Below, in pieces: positions 37,578-47,177 of a DNA stretch of 64,000 nucleotides (position 1 is its first letter; each line of letters starts with the position of its first letter). The DNA is taken from positions 1 to 64,000 of the forward strand of contig JAUJNF010000011.1 of the NCBI GenBank assembly GCA_030446485.1. Direction: 5' to 3'. The notes under the pieces are model-generated. The model worked only from the letters and a program-made list of their open reading frames with translations. It ran no database searches and was not told the origin of the DNA. Source of the DNA: Thermoleophilaceae bacterium. Its GTDB lineage: Bacteria; Actinomycetota; Thermoleophilia; Solirubrobacterales; Thermoleophilaceae. Made by a program: the position numbers and the translations under genes.

Positions 37578-39032
37578 GTGATCCTCGCCATCGACCAGGG
37601 CACGACCGGCACCACCTGCATCGTGTTCGACGAGCGCGGACAGGTGGCCGGGCGCGCCTACCGGGAGTTCACGCAGCACTTCCCGCGCCCCGGCTGGGTG
37701 GAGCACGATGCGGGCGAGATCTGGGAGGTCACGCGCGCCGTGGGCCACGAAGCGCTGGCCGACGCGGGCGTCGACGGAGCAAGCCTCCAGGCCATCGGCA
37801 TCACCAACCAGCGCGAGACGGCGGTCGCGTGGGACCGCTCGACCGGTGAGCCGCTCCACAACGCGATCGTCTGGCAGGACCGCCGCACGGCCGAGCGCTG
37901 CGACGAGCTTCGGGAGGCCGGTCACGATCCCCTCGTGCGCGAGCGCACCGGGCTCGTGATCGACTCCTACTTCTCGGGCACCAAGTTCGAGTGGCTGATC
38001 GCCAACGGCGTCGACCCGGGCAGCGCGGCCTTCGGCACCGTCGACTCCTGGCTGCTGCAGAAGCTCACCGGCCGCCACGCAACCGACTACTCAAACGCCA
38101 GCCGCACCATGCTCTTCGACATTCGCCGACTCGGATGGGACGAGGAGCTGTGCGCGCTGATGAGCGTGCCGATCGAAAGCCTCCCCGAGCCGCTGCCGAG
38201 CGCGCACGTGTACGGAGAGACGACCGAGTTCGGCGGGCGTGTGCCGGTGGCCGGCGTGGCGGGCGACCAGCAGGCGGCGCTCTACGGACAGGCCTGCCAC
38301 GAGCAGGGCCTCGGCAAGAACACCTACGGCACCGGCAACTTCTTCCTCCAGAACGCCGGGGCCGACCCGCCGGCGGTTCACGAGGGCCTCATTACCACCG
38401 TCGCCTGGGGCATCGACGACCGGGTCGACTACGCGCTCGAGGCCAGCATCTTCGTGACCGGCGCCGCGGTGCAGTGGCTGCGCGACGGACTCGGCCTGAT
38501 CGAGCACGCCGCCGAGACCGAGCAGTTGGCCGCCTCGTTGGAGTCGAACGACGGCGTGTACTTCGTGCCCGCCCTCACGGGACTCGGCTCGCCGCACTGG
38601 GACCCATACGCGCGCGGGACGATCGTGGGGCTCACGCGCGGCGCCGGCCGGGCTCACCTGGCGCGCGCCGCGCTGGAGGGCATCGCCCATCAGTCGGCCG
38701 ACGCGGTGCGGGCCGCGGAGGCGGCCTCGGGCGTCGCCCTCGAGGAGCTGAGGGCCGACGGCGGCGCGACCGCCAACCACTGGCTGATGCAGTTCCAGGC
38801 CGACCTGCTGCAGGTGCCGGTGGTGGTGCCCGCCATCGCCGAGACCACCGCCCTGGGCGCGGCCTACCTCGCGGGCGTGGCGGTCGGGGCCTGGAGCGAG
38901 GCCGACACGCGGGCGATGTGGCGCGAGGCGGCGCGCTACGAGCCGCTCCTCTCGGCCGACGAGAGCGGCGCGCTCGCGGCCGACTGGACCCGCGCGCTCG
39001 AGCGCTCGCGCGGTTGGGCGCAGGGCGCGTAA
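37578..39032 (+). CDS. glpK: Glycerol kinase
   Basis: GlpK phosphorylates glycerol to glycerol-3-phosphate. The N-terminal phosphate loop LAIDQGTTGTTCIVFDERG and the ITNQRETAVAWDRSTG, SGTKFEWLIANG, VAGDQQAALYGQ, NTYGTGNFFLQNAG and LRADGGATANHWLMQFQADL blocks are all present. The length of 484 residues is normal. GTG 37578 gives the family start. plsC-type acyltransferase follows 14 bases later, so the pair may make glycerol-3-phosphate-derived lipids. Confidence 0.96.
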   Translation: MILAIDQGTTGTTCIVFDERGQVAGRAYREFTQHFPRPGWVEHDAGEIWEVTRAVGHEALADAGVDGASLQAIGITNQRETAVAWDRSTGEPLHNAIVWQDRRTAERCDELREAGHDPLVRERTGLVIDSYFSGTKFEWLIANGVDPGSAAFGTVDSWLLQKLTGRHATDYSNASRTMLFDIRRLGWDEELCALMSVPIESLPEPLPSAHVYGETTEFGGRVPVAGVAGDQQAALYGQACHEQGLGKNTYGTGNFFLQNAGADPPAVHEGLITTVAWGIDDRVDYALEASIFVTGAAVQWLRDGLGLIEHAAETEQLAASLESNDGVYFVPALTGLGSPHWDPYARGTIVGLTRGAGRAHLARAALEGIAHQSADAVRAAEAASGVALEELRADGGATANHWLMQFQADLLQVPVVVPAIAETTALGAAYLAGVAVGAWSEADTRAMWREAARYEPLLSADESGALAADWTRALERSRGWAQGA

Positions 39033-39046
39033 CCTACCCGTCGCTC

Positions 39047-39832
39047 ATGGGTAAGAAGCCAGCGTTGAAGCCCCAGGTCTACAAGGACGCCCGGCCCGCC
39101 GAGCACTTCCAGCGCTTCCACGAGCGGGTGCGCCGCGGGCGTCCGGACTGGATGTACGAGGTCGTGCGGCTCGTGCTCACCCCCTACCTGCTGGTGTTCT
39201 TCCGCACGCGGGCCATCAACACCGACAAGGTGCCCACGCACGGCCCGGCGATCGTCGCGCCCAACCACTTCTCCTTCCTCGACCACTTCTTCGTGTCCGT
39301 CTACCTGCGACGGAAGGTCCAGTTCATGGCCAAGTCGCAGCTCTTCAAGCCGCCGCTCCAGTTCATCTACACCCACGGCGGCGTGTTCCCCATCCGCCGT
39401 GGCCAGCGCGACGACGAAGCCTTCAAGACGGCCCACGCCGTCCTCGCGCGCGGAGGCATCGTGGTGATGTACTGCGAGGGGGGCCGCTCGCGCACCGGCG
39501 ACCTGGGCGAGCCCAAGCCGGGGATCGGGCGCCTGGCGCTTGAGTCCGGTGTCCCGGTGGTGCCCGCGGCAATAGCGGGATCGGCGGGCGTGCGCAACTG
39601 GAAGCGGCTGCGCTTCCCGAAGGTCACCGTTCAGTACGGCGACGCCTTCCGCTTCGAGCGCGCCGTGGAGCCGACGCGCGACCAGTCCCAGGCGGCGTCG
39701 GAGATCATCTTCGACCGCATCAAGGAGCAGTACTACGGCCTCCGCCAGGCCGGGCGGTCGCGGGCGGTACGCGCCGCACGCGCGGCCCGGCGCGCGGCTG
39801 AGTCGGCGGGCCGTCACCACGCCACGCCGTAG
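39047..39832 (+). CDS. 1-acylglycerol-3-phosphate O-acyltransferase family protein (PlsC-like)
   Basis: This 261-residue protein acylates a lysophospholipid-type acceptor. The HX4D motif is NHFSFLDHFF, and the EGGRSRTGDLG motif further on corresponds to the conserved EGTRS block. The region VPVVPAAIAGS is also conserved. ATG 39047 is chosen; the open frame extends upstream only as a shadow of glpK. The C-terminus is a basic Ala/Arg-rich tail. It follows glpK closely, probably on one transcript. Confidence 0.88.
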   Translation: MGKKPALKPQVYKDARPAEHFQRFHERVRRGRPDWMYEVVRLVLTPYLLVFFRTRAINTDKVPTHGPAIVAPNHFSFLDHFFVSVYLRRKVQFMAKSQLFKPPLQFIYTHGGVFPIRRGQRDDEAFKTAHAVLARGGIVVMYCEGGRSRTGDLGEPKPGIGRLALESGVPVVPAAIAGSAGVRNWKRLRFPKVTVQYGDAFRFERAVEPTRDQSQAASEIIFDRIKEQYYGLRQAGRSRAVRAARAARRAAESAGRHHATP

Positions 39833-39887
39833 CCGGTCCGGGCTGCGTCCGTCGGGAGCGCGGGTCAGCACACCGCGACGGTGCGCG

Positions 39888-40295
39888 TCAGGCCAGCAGC
39901 CGCCGCACGATCTCGCGGTCGCGCTCGTGGGTCAGCAGGTCCGCGGCGGCAGCGACCGGGACCCAGCGCAGCTCGTCGACCTCCCGGTTGGGAGCGAAGG
40001 CGCCGCCCTCGACTGCCATCTCCCAGTAGTGCACGGTCTTCGGCCGGCCCTTGGGATCGACGTACTCCACGACTCCGAGCGGTCGCCCCAGGCGGCAGCG
40101 GAAGCCGGTCTCCTCCTCGACCTCCCTCAGGGCGGCCTGCTCCTCGGTCTCGCCGGGGTCGAGCTTGCCCTTGGGGAGCGACCAGTCGCTGTACTTCGGG
40201 CGGTGCACGATGGCGATCTCCTCGGCCTCGCCGCCGCCCCTCAGGACTAACCCGCCCGCGGCGCGCACCAGGCGCGACCGGTCCGGCTCAGCCAT
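39888..40295 (-). CDS. NUDIX hydrolase
   Basis: The 135-residue protein has a perfect Nudix box (GKLDPGETEEQAALREVEEE followed by TGF). It resembles small Nudix proteins that hydrolyse diadenosine polyphosphates or oxidised nucleotides (AP4A/MutT group): the AGGLVLRGGGEAEEIAIVHR strand and PKGKLDPGE are typical. ATG 40295 overlaps the end of the metallo-hydrolase gene by eight bases, suggesting coupling. Confidence 0.9.
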   Translation of the reverse strand: MAEPDRSRLVRAAGGLVLRGGGEAEEIAIVHRPKYSDWSLPKGKLDPGETEEQAALREVEEETGFRCRLGRPLGVVEYVDPKGRPKTVHYWEMAVEGGAFAPNREVDELRWVPVAAAADLLTHERDREIVRRLLA

Positions 40296-41196
40296 ACGAC
40301 GGTTCGAGGCTGCGCCAGGCCCGCATGTCGTGGCCCGGGACGACCACGGCATCCGGCGTCTGCTCCCGGTAGAGCTGGATTTCGCGCAGCGAGCGCCGGA
40401 AGAGGTGCTCGTCCTCCATGCGGGCCGGGAGGTCACCCGACTCGATCGCACGCCGGGTGTAGGCGGCGTCGCCCACGATCAGCACCTCGGCACCGGCCGC
40501 CCGGGCCACTACCGACAGGTGGCCGTGCGTGTGACCCGGAGTCGACACCAGCCGCACGCTGCCGTCGCCCAGCAGGTCGAGGGAGCGGCCGAAGCTCGCG
40601 AACGAGCCGGTGCCCTCGGACTCGAAGTCCACGGTTCGGTAGTCGAAGCCGTGGTCGAACTGCGACCGCACGTACCCGTGCAGCGCCGCGCGCGGCGCGG
40701 TGGCCGCCGCCCACTCCCGCCGGTCGAAGACGAACCGGGCGTCCGGGAAGTCCGACATCGCGCTAGCGTGATCGAGGTGGAGGTGGGTCATGACCACCAC
40801 GCGCACCGATGCGGGCTCGATGCCGCGCGCCCGTAGCTGGGCCGTCACGGCCTGGGCGGGCTCGGTCTTCAGCTCCTTGAATATGAGCTTGCCGAGCCGA
40901 CCGAGGTTCTGCTGTGGATCGATGGCCACCGAGGGGTGGAGCCCGGTGTCCACCAGCACCGGCCCGGCGCTCGGGTGCTCGAGCACAAAGGCCACGATCG
41001 GAAACGTGGCCCATTGATCTCGTGGCACCCTCACGCCCATTGCCTTGAGGGTGGCGCCGCGGCCCTCGACGCGGTGGAAGTAGGCGGCCGGGCCGAGGGC
41101 GGTGCCGCAGAGCAGCGGATGGACCTTCACGGTCGCACCGGCGCGGGCGCCGGGTAGGGGCAGCTCGGCCGGCTGCGGATCGGCGACGGTGGCCAT
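40288..41196 (-). CDS. MBL-fold metallo-hydrolase (lactonase-like)
   Basis: The 302-residue protein has the metallo-beta-lactamase fold. The HxHxDH motif is THLHLDHASAMS, followed by VSTPGHTHGHLSVV, the bridging Asp in VLIVGDAAYTRR and the final His in VVVPGHDMRAW. The arrangement resembles N-acyl homoserine lactonase-type enzymes, but the substrate is open. ATG 41196 has TATGGT eight bases upstream. A longer frame is a shadow of the SDR on the other strand. Confidence 0.88.
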   Translation of the reverse strand: MATVADPQPAELPLPGARAGATVKVHPLLCGTALGPAAYFHRVEGRGATLKAMGVRVPRDQWATFPIVAFVLEHPSAGPVLVDTGLHPSVAIDPQQNLGRLGKLIFKELKTEPAQAVTAQLRARGIEPASVRVVVMTHLHLDHASAMSDFPDARFVFDRREWAAATAPRAALHGYVRSQFDHGFDYRTVDFESEGTGSFASFGRSLDLLGDGSVRLVSTPGHTHGHLSVVARAAGAEVLIVGDAAYTRRAIESGDLPARMEDEHLFRRSLREIQLYREQTPDAVVVPGHDMRAWRSLEPSYG

Positions 41197-41204
41197 GCTT
41201 CTCG

Positions 41205-41210
41205 ACCATA
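41205..41210 (-). promoter_or_regulatory. Possible -10 hexamer of the metallo-hydrolase gene
   Basis: TATGGT on the minus strand ends eight bases before ATG 41196 in the divergent gap. Confidence 0.4.
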
Positions 41211-41260
41211 ACGGCGCCCGCCCGTCCCAGACCGGCGACGACCTGCTCCGGGCGCGCGGA

Positions 41261-41266
41261 TAACCT
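41261..41266 (+). promoter_or_regulatory. Possible -10 hexamer of the SDR gene
   Basis: TAACCT lies nine bases before ATG 41276. The gap to the divergent metallo-hydrolase gene is 79 bases and holds both -10-like hexamers. Confidence 0.4.
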
Positions 41267-41275
41267 GCCGCCCCC

Positions 41276-42109
41276 ATGCCCTCGCGCATCTTCGCCCCGG
41301 GCCTGCTCGACGGCCAGGTGATCGTGGTCACGGGCGGTGGCTCGGGCCTCGGCCGGGCCACGGCGCTGGAGCTGGCGGCCTGCGGCGCACGAGTGGTGGT
41401 GGCCGGCCGGCGGCAGGAGCCCCTCGACGAGACGGCGGCGTTGTGCGAGAGCGGGCGCGGAGAGGCGGTGGCCTGCGATATCCGCGAGGAGGACCAGGTC
41501 GGCTCGCTGATCGACGGAGTGCTCGAGCGCCACGGGCAGATCGACATGCTCGTGAACAACGCCGGCGGGCAGTACATGACCCCCGCGGAGGACATCACGC
41601 CCAAGGGCTTCCGGACGGTGGTGCGGCTGAACCTCGAGGGCACGTGGCTGATGACCCACGCCGTCGCCACGAAGGCCATGATCCCCGGCGGCGGCGGCAA
41701 GATCGTGAACGTGACGCTGTCGCCGCACCAGGGGCTGCCCGGCATGGCGCACTCGTCGGCCGCCCGGGCGGCGGTCGAGAACCTGACGCGCGTCCTGTCG
41801 ATCGAGTGGGCTCGCTACGGCATCCGGCTGACCGCCCTCGCCGCGGGGCACTTCGCCACCGAGGCGATCAAGAAGTACCCGAAGCCCGTCTCCGAGGGGG
41901 TGGCCCGGACGGTGCCGATGCAGCGCCTCGGCGAGCCCGACGAGCACGCCTGGCTCGTGGCCTACCTGGCCTCACCAGCCGGCGACTACCACTCGGGCTC
42001 GGTGCTCACCGTCGACGGGGCGAGGGACAACTGGCTCGGCCCGTGGCCGCCCGAAGCGCTCACCGACGCCGGCGGCGATCCGCTGAAGGAGGAGCGCAGG
42101 TCGAAGTAG
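41276..42109 (+). CDS. Short-chain dehydrogenase, 2,4-dienoyl-CoA reductase-like
   Basis: The 277-residue protein has the cofactor motif VTGGGSGLGRATALEL and the NNAGGQYMTPAEDI segment. The canonical YxxxK is replaced by HSSAARAA, so the catalytic Tyr is absent and the Lys is Arg. Loss of the Tyr is known in 2,4-dienoyl-CoA reductases, which use other residues, and the LSIEWARYGIRLTALAAG region also resembles them. That would fit the many acyl-CoA genes in this window. The exact substrate is an inference. Confidence 0.82.
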   Translation: MPSRIFAPGLLDGQVIVVTGGGSGLGRATALELAACGARVVVAGRRQEPLDETAALCESGRGEAVACDIREEDQVGSLIDGVLERHGQIDMLVNNAGGQYMTPAEDITPKGFRTVVRLNLEGTWLMTHAVATKAMIPGGGGKIVNVTLSPHQGLPGMAHSSAARAAVENLTRVLSIEWARYGIRLTALAAGHFATEAIKKYPKPVSEGVARTVPMQRLGEPDEHAWLVAYLASPAGDYHSGSVLTVDGARDNWLGPWPPEALTDAGGDPLKEERRSK

Positions 42110-42132
42110 GGCGCCGCGCCTGCGGTCGCGCT

Positions 42133-43955
42133 CTAGCGAGCCCGCCGGAGCCTGAAGGTTCGGCGGAAGGCCGTTACCTCGGACTCGCCGAAGCGCACGT
42201 ACGCGGCGGGCGGGCGCGCGTGGTCCGCCGCTTCCCGACAAGGCGAAGCGCCCGGTCCGAGAGCTGCACCGTGAGCACCTGCTGCCTCTTGTTCGCGGAG
42301 AGGAGAACGGCTCGCGTCCGAGCCGGAGGTACCTGACACGGCTGGACCCCTTGCGACGCACGCGCTTGACATGCAGCGTCAGCACGCCGGTACAGCGAAT
42401 GGTTTGCCTGCAGATCACCCGTACGCGCGCCACTCCCGACCGGCTCGGCGTGATCGGCCTACCGGAGAGGCGGAAGAAGGGGGCCGCCTCACCTGACGGC
42501 TCCTGGGGCTGCGGTGGCGGCTGCGACGTGCCCGGACCCTGACCGGGCGCGACGGCCACTCCCCTGCTCCTCGGCGCGCTGCACTTCAGCGGGTCCGGAC
42601 GTGGTGGGCCAGCGGTTGCCGCTCTCGCCCGTGTAGCGAAGTACGTCCATGCCGCGGACGATGTCGCCGGTGAAGATGTAGCCGTTGTGGGGCTTTGCGG
42701 CCCAGGTGTCGGCGCCGGTCGGAATGAAGAACCCGAGTTGCTTGGCCTTGGCGGCGTTCGAGTAGTCCACCACGCGCGTGCCGCGGCCGTACCAGGCGGT
42801 GACCAGGCGGTTCTCGGCGGGGGCCTGCCAGAGCACGTGGATGGTGCAGGCCTTCTCGGGATCGTCCTGGGCCTGCGCCGGGATGTTGAACGTGGAGATC
42901 TTGGGCTGGCCGTTCACGCCGGCAACCGTTCCGTCGGGCCTCAGGCCGTAGAAGTGCAGGGCGCCGATGTCCGCCGCGTCGCCCGTCGGGCCCGTGACCG
43001 GTATCTCGCCACCCACCGTCGTAGCGCCACCCTTCCCGCAGCCGGGACCGGCGGCTCCGCCTGCGAACTCGTCGGTCACGAGCAGGAGGCTGCGATCGAA
43101 GTTGGGCTCGGCCTGGTGAGAGATCGACACGCCGGGGTCGGTGATCCGCTGCAGCCGCTTGGGCTTGGTGGGGTCGGTGAGGTCGAGCACGTCGTGCCCC
43201 GTGATCGACGCCGCGTAGCCGAGATCACGGCCATCGGGACGGTGGTCGATGATCAGGTCATGCGGTGAGTTCTCCCGGCCGTAGTCCAGGTTGCCGACCT
43301 TCTTGGCGAACCCCTTCTCCGGCTTCGAGAGGTCGAAGATCTCGAGCTTCGAGTAGTCGTTCACCCAGTTGTCGACGTAGAGGATCGGGTAGTTCAGCGT
43401 GGTGTTGTGGGCACCGATCTGCGTCGGGATGAAGTCGAGCTCGACCGGATTGGCGGGGTTCGAGACGTCCAGGTAGACGGCGCCCTCCTGGCCCCTGTGG
43501 CAGCCGTTGTTCTTGGTGTCGATGGCCATGACCGCAAAGCGCCCGTCGGGGGAGAGCTGGATGTCGTTCTGGCCGCCGGGGCAGGCGAACTTGCCGACAC
43601 GCTTCGGCTGTCGCGGGTCCGAGATGTCGATCACGACCATGCCCTCGCCGTAAGAGCCGACAAAGGCGTGGTTGCCGTGCAGCTCCAGGTCTGATGCGGC
43701 TACGCCCTGCGTGCCGGGGTCGATCGGCACGTTGGCCACGAGCTCGAAGTTCTCGCCGACGCCGGTGAGCGGTTGCGGCTCAGGCGCAGCGATCATCGCC
43801 GTCTGGCGCACCTCGGCGAAGCGGTTGAAGGCGCCGAAGCTGTCGGAGGCGCCCGGGTGATCGGCTACCGCCGCGGGGGCCAAGGCGAGCAGTGTCGCGA
43901 GCAGTCCCGCGCTCGATGCCCCCAGGCGACCCGACTTACCCCCGCGAAGACCCAC
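42133..43955 (-). CDS. Exported LVIVD-repeat beta-propeller protein with C-terminal domain (three frame breaks)
   Basis: The main part is a propeller with repeats such as GMVVIDISDPRQPKRVG and GAVYLDVSNPANPVELDF, preceded by a signal segment (SSAGLLATLLALAPAAVA). GTG 43955 places this signal at the N-terminus; 44027 is an alternative. After a break near 42548 the frame continues as a Pro-rich linker and a beta-rich tail (FFRLSGRPITPSRSGVARVR, then VLTVQLSDRALRLVGKRR and VTAFRRTFRLRRAR), with two more breaks near 42300 and 42215. Sequence errors seem likely because each piece is conserved-looking. Role: probably an extracellular scaffold or sensor; not known. Confidence 0.75.
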
Positions 43956-44027
43956 AGCCCGCCCCTTCCCGAAACGGCTCGACGGTAAACCTCCCGCCCG
44001 TTGGCACCTGCCCGCTCGCGCCTTCAC

Positions 44028-46088
44028 CTAGCGGCCCCGCCTATGGCACTGCTGCCGCCCGGCGCGCCGGGCGCTCTGGTGCGAGCGCTGGTTGGGACCG
44101 CCACCGCAGTGAACGCCGCTCCGCCGCTTGGGCCGCGGGCGGGAGCGCGGCTTGGGACGCGGACGAGGGCGCGGCTTGGGCTGCGGGCCCGCCTGCGACG
44201 GGAACGGATTGGCCACCAGCAGCTCGACGTTGCGGTCCCTCGGCTTCCCGCGCGACGAGTTCGCCGCCTCCTCTGTCCCCGGGTCGGGGTCTTCATCGGC
44301 GTCCGGATCGTTGAAGGCGAGCTCGCGTGAGATCGAGGCCAGCAGGTCGGGCAGCCGCCCGGGTGACAGGGCCAGCCCGGGATCCGGCGCCGCGGCGTGG
44401 TCGATCACCGTGCCGAAGATCGACACCGTGCCGTCGCGGTTGTCGACCAGGTCGATGAGCCGCGACTGCTGCGGGAAGTCGATGTGCGAGGCGGTGTTCA
44501 CCTCCCAGAAGCCGTGCCGGCTCGAGGTCCCCGCTCGCGTGGCGCCACCGGCCGGTCCGAAGGGCGTGATGCGGTTGTTGTGCTCGTGGCCGTTCACGTA
44601 GGCGATCACGCTCGGATGGCGCAGGAAGAGGCACCGCACCGTCTCGTTCGACGTGGGCTCGGCCGTGGCGCTGTTGGTGGGGCAGGCCCCGCCGCTCGCG
44701 CCACCGAAGTGCACCTCGCGAGTGTCCTCACCGCCCTGGTCGCCGGGGGGGAAGGGGCTCTCGGCCTCCTGGTCCATCGTCCGAAGCGAGTGGTGCGCGA
44801 AGAGCATCACGAGCTCCCTGGCCTTGTCGGCCTCCAGCAGCTGGCGGTGCATCCAGCGGAACTGCGGGTCGTCGATGTTGCCGCCGGCGCCGCCGCCCTC
44901 GTTGATCGAGTCGAGCACGATGAAGCGCAGGCCCTTCCGTGGCTTGAGCACGAAGTTGCCCTGGCCGCTCTCGATGTTGGCCTGAGTGAATCCGTGGCCG
45001 CGAGGTGCGCCCGTGCTCGAGAAGTGCTCGCGGATGTAGTCCGCCTTCTTGAGGGGTACGCGCGCCGGGTCGCTCGGGACCTTCATGAACGAGCCGCCGA
45101 AGTTCTGTGGGTTGCCGGCAAGTAGCGGCGCGATCTCGGCGAACAAGATCTGGTTGACACGGCGCAGGTCCTCCTCGGTCACCCCGCCCTGCCCGATCAT
45201 TGCCAGCTCGGCCTGCGCGGCAGGGGACAGGTTGCTCGGCTTGTTGCAGCCGGTGGCGATGGCCTCGAAGGCGGCATTGCGCGGCTGGTTGCCCTGCACC
45301 AGGCCGTCGTGGTTGCCGAAGATGCCGTACCACGGCACGCCCAGGCCGGTGGCCGCGAAGGGGCGGTTCATGTCCTCGTAGAGGCCCGGGAAGTCGCGCG
45401 ACTGGATGCGCTTGCCCTCGGACATCACGTTGTCCGCCTCGTTGGGCGAGTAGCCACGCCCGTCCACGCCCGGCCCGCTCGCGTCCGGCTCGTAGTACTC
45501 GTTGCCACCGCGCACGCCGTCGTACAGGCCGTCGCGCGGCTCGCCGCACTCGTCAAAGCCCACGCCGGAGTCGGGGTTCACCTGCTTGCCGCCGTCCAGG
45601 AGGTCGATGTACCAGCGCGTCTCGTTGAGCTGGGTGTTGTCGGTGTTGTCGCCGGTGGTCATCACGAGCTCCACCGCACGGCCGTCGACCGGGCTGCGAG
45701 CCGTGCGGACCTGGTTGACCATCTGCTCGAGCACCTGCGCGGTGATGCCCTCCTGGGGCCGCCAGGCGGAGGTGAACGGGGCGCCGAGGCGATCGAGGAA
45801 CTCCACGCGCAGGGGCGACTCCTCGTCGATCACGTGGGTGTCGGTCAGCTGGCCGAAGAAGATCCGCTGACGGCGCCGGGCCTCGCGCCCGGCCCTGGCC
45901 CTGGCCAGCTCCTCACGGACGAGGTGACGCTCGCCCGGCCCCGGCTCGAGGCGGTTGTCCCCCGCGGCGTCCACCAGCGTCTGCTCGAGCGTGGTCACGG
46001 CAGAGGCCGGTCCCGCGCTGCAGAGCGCCACGACGACAAAGGCGACCATCCCGGCCGGCGCCAGGCGCCTGCGCCCCCCTCGAACCAC
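44028..46088 (-). CDS. Exported metallophosphoesterase
   Basis: The 686-residue protein has a signal segment (AGMVAFVVVALCSAGPASA) and a calcineurin-like phosphoesterase domain. Metal ligands are in GQLTDTHVIDE, MTTGDNTDNTQ, YGIFGNHDGL, LFAHHSLRT and YVNGHEHNNRI. The C-terminus is a basic Pro/Arg tract (PKPRPRPRPKPRSRPRPKRR) of about 50 residues. GTG 46088 follows AGGAGG. It is transcribed towards the LVIVD gene. The substrate is unknown; a phosphodiester outside the cell is likely. Confidence 0.88.
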   Translation of the reverse strand: MVRGGRRRLAPAGMVAFVVVALCSAGPASAVTTLEQTLVDAAGDNRLEPGPGERHLVREELARARAGREARRRQRIFFGQLTDTHVIDEESPLRVEFLDRLGAPFTSAWRPQEGITAQVLEQMVNQVRTARSPVDGRAVELVMTTGDNTDNTQLNETRWYIDLLDGGKQVNPDSGVGFDECGEPRDGLYDGVRGGNEYYEPDASGPGVDGRGYSPNEADNVMSEGKRIQSRDFPGLYEDMNRPFAATGLGVPWYGIFGNHDGLVQGNQPRNAAFEAIATGCNKPSNLSPAAQAELAMIGQGGVTEEDLRRVNQILFAEIAPLLAGNPQNFGGSFMKVPSDPARVPLKKADYIREHFSSTGAPRGHGFTQANIESGQGNFVLKPRKGLRFIVLDSINEGGGAGGNIDDPQFRWMHRQLLEADKARELVMLFAHHSLRTMDQEAESPFPPGDQGGEDTREVHFGGASGGACPTNSATAEPTSNETVRCLFLRHPSVIAYVNGHEHNNRITPFGPAGGATRAGTSSRHGFWEVNTASHIDFPQQSRLIDLVDNRDGTVSIFGTVIDHAAAPDPGLALSPGRLPDLLASISRELAFNDPDADEDPDPGTEEAANSSRGKPRDRNVELLVANPFPSQAGPQPKPRPRPRPKPRSRPRPKRRSGVHCGGGPNQRSHQSARRAGRQQCHRRGR

Positions 46089-46173
46089 CCCTCGACCTCC
46101 TGGTTACCGAACTGTGAAAAAGCTGTGAACGAGGAATGGTGCCAGAGGCGGGGTGTGGGAGCGCCAGGCGGAA

Positions 46174-46244
46174 CGGGTTGACAGCGGACAGTTGAGCCCG
46201 CCTTCGGTCCGCCCTGTCAACTGTCAACTGTGAACCGTCAACCG
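46174..46244. repeat. Heptamer-type palindrome downstream of the SDR gene (locus B)
   Basis: On the minus strand, five bases after the SDR stop, the sequence reads GTTGACG GTTCACA GTTGACA GTTGACA GGGC. On the plus strand the other arm reads GTTGACA GCGGACA GTTGA. The arms are inverted around a loop of about 17 bases and can pair. It is of the same family as the arrays at 6322, 51697, 55927 and 58377. Confidence 0.7.
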
Positions 46245-46248
46245 CAGT

Positions 46249-47076
46249 TCAGCTCGTCATCCCCGTAAATTGCCCGCCGGTCACGTTGAGCACCTGCCCG
46301 TGCACGTAGTTCGACCACGGTGAGCACAGGAAGAAGATGCCTCCGGCGGCCTCCTCCGGGGTGGCCGGGCGGCCGATCGGGATGAGCATCGCGGCCATCT
46401 GGCGCATCTGCTCGGGGATGCCGAGCTTGATCGACTCGCCATCGCGCTCGATCGTGCCGGCGTCCTCCTTCGCGGCCGTGAGGCGCGTCTCGACGAAGCC
46501 GAAGGCGATGGCGTTCACGTTGATCTTGAACTGGCCCCACTCCTTAGCGAGCGTCTTGGTGAGGCCCACGACGCCGGACTTGCCGGACGAGTAGTTGGCC
46601 TGGCCCGCGTTGCCCATCGTCCCGGAGATCGAGCTCACGTTCACGACCTTCCGGAACACCTCGCGGCCCTCCTCCCGCTCCTTCTTGGCCGGCTCGCGCA
46701 TGTGGGGGGCGGCGGCGCGCAGCACCCGGAACGGCACCACGTTGTGGATGTCGAGCATGGCCTGGAACTGCTGGTCGGACATCTTGTGGATGGGGCCGTC
46801 CCAGGTGTAGCCCGCGTTGTTCACGACGATGTCGACGGCGCCGAAGGCCTCGACCGCCCGCGCCACCATGGCGTCGGGCACGCCGTCCTTGGTGAGGTCG
46901 CCGGCGAACGACACCGTCTCGCCGCCGATCTCGCCGGAGGCCTGCTCGGCCACGTCGCCGTCCAGGTCGTTGATCAGGACCCGGGCGCCCTGCTCCGCGA
47001 GCAGCTCGGCCGTGGCGCGGCCGATGCCGCGGGCCGATCCGGTGACGATCGCCGCCTTGCCGTCGAGTACTCCCAC
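46249..47076 (-). CDS. Short-chain dehydrogenase/reductase (FabG-like)
   Basis: A classical SDR of 275 residues. The cofactor motif is VTGSARGIGRATAELLAEQG, the NNAG motif is in VVNNAGYTWDG, and the catalytic triad Ser-Tyr-Lys is in NVSSISGTMG and ANYSSGKSGV. It resembles 3-oxoacyl-ACP or 3-hydroxyacyl-CoA reductases. GTG or ATG at 47076 is the family start. The neighbouring acyl-CoA dehydrogenases suggest fatty acid metabolism. A heptamer palindrome lies just after its stop. Confidence 0.88.
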   Translation of the reverse strand: MGVLDGKAAIVTGSARGIGRATAELLAEQGARVLINDLDGDVAEQASGEIGGETVSFAGDLTKDGVPDAMVARAVEAFGAVDIVVNNAGYTWDGPIHKMSDQQFQAMLDIHNVVPFRVLRAAAPHMREPAKKEREEGREVFRKVVNVSSISGTMGNAGQANYSSGKSGVVGLTKTLAKEWGQFKINVNAIAFGFVETRLTAAKEDAGTIERDGESIKLGIPEQMRQMAAMLIPIGRPATPEEAAGGIFFLCSPWSNYVHGQVLNVTGGQFTGMTS

Positions 47077-47177
47077 TGGTGCTGCCTCCTTAGCCGGAAT
47101 CGAATGGAGGCGGCATTGTGACGACCCGGCCCCGCGGGCGCGTCCCGGCGCGGAGGAGCGGTTCGGCTACTCCTCTG

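Noticed and set aside
37991-39832. 613-residue glpK-overlapping fusion with the acyltransferase
   Set aside because: The first part is the glpK sequence read in another frame; the acyltransferase begins at ATG 39047.
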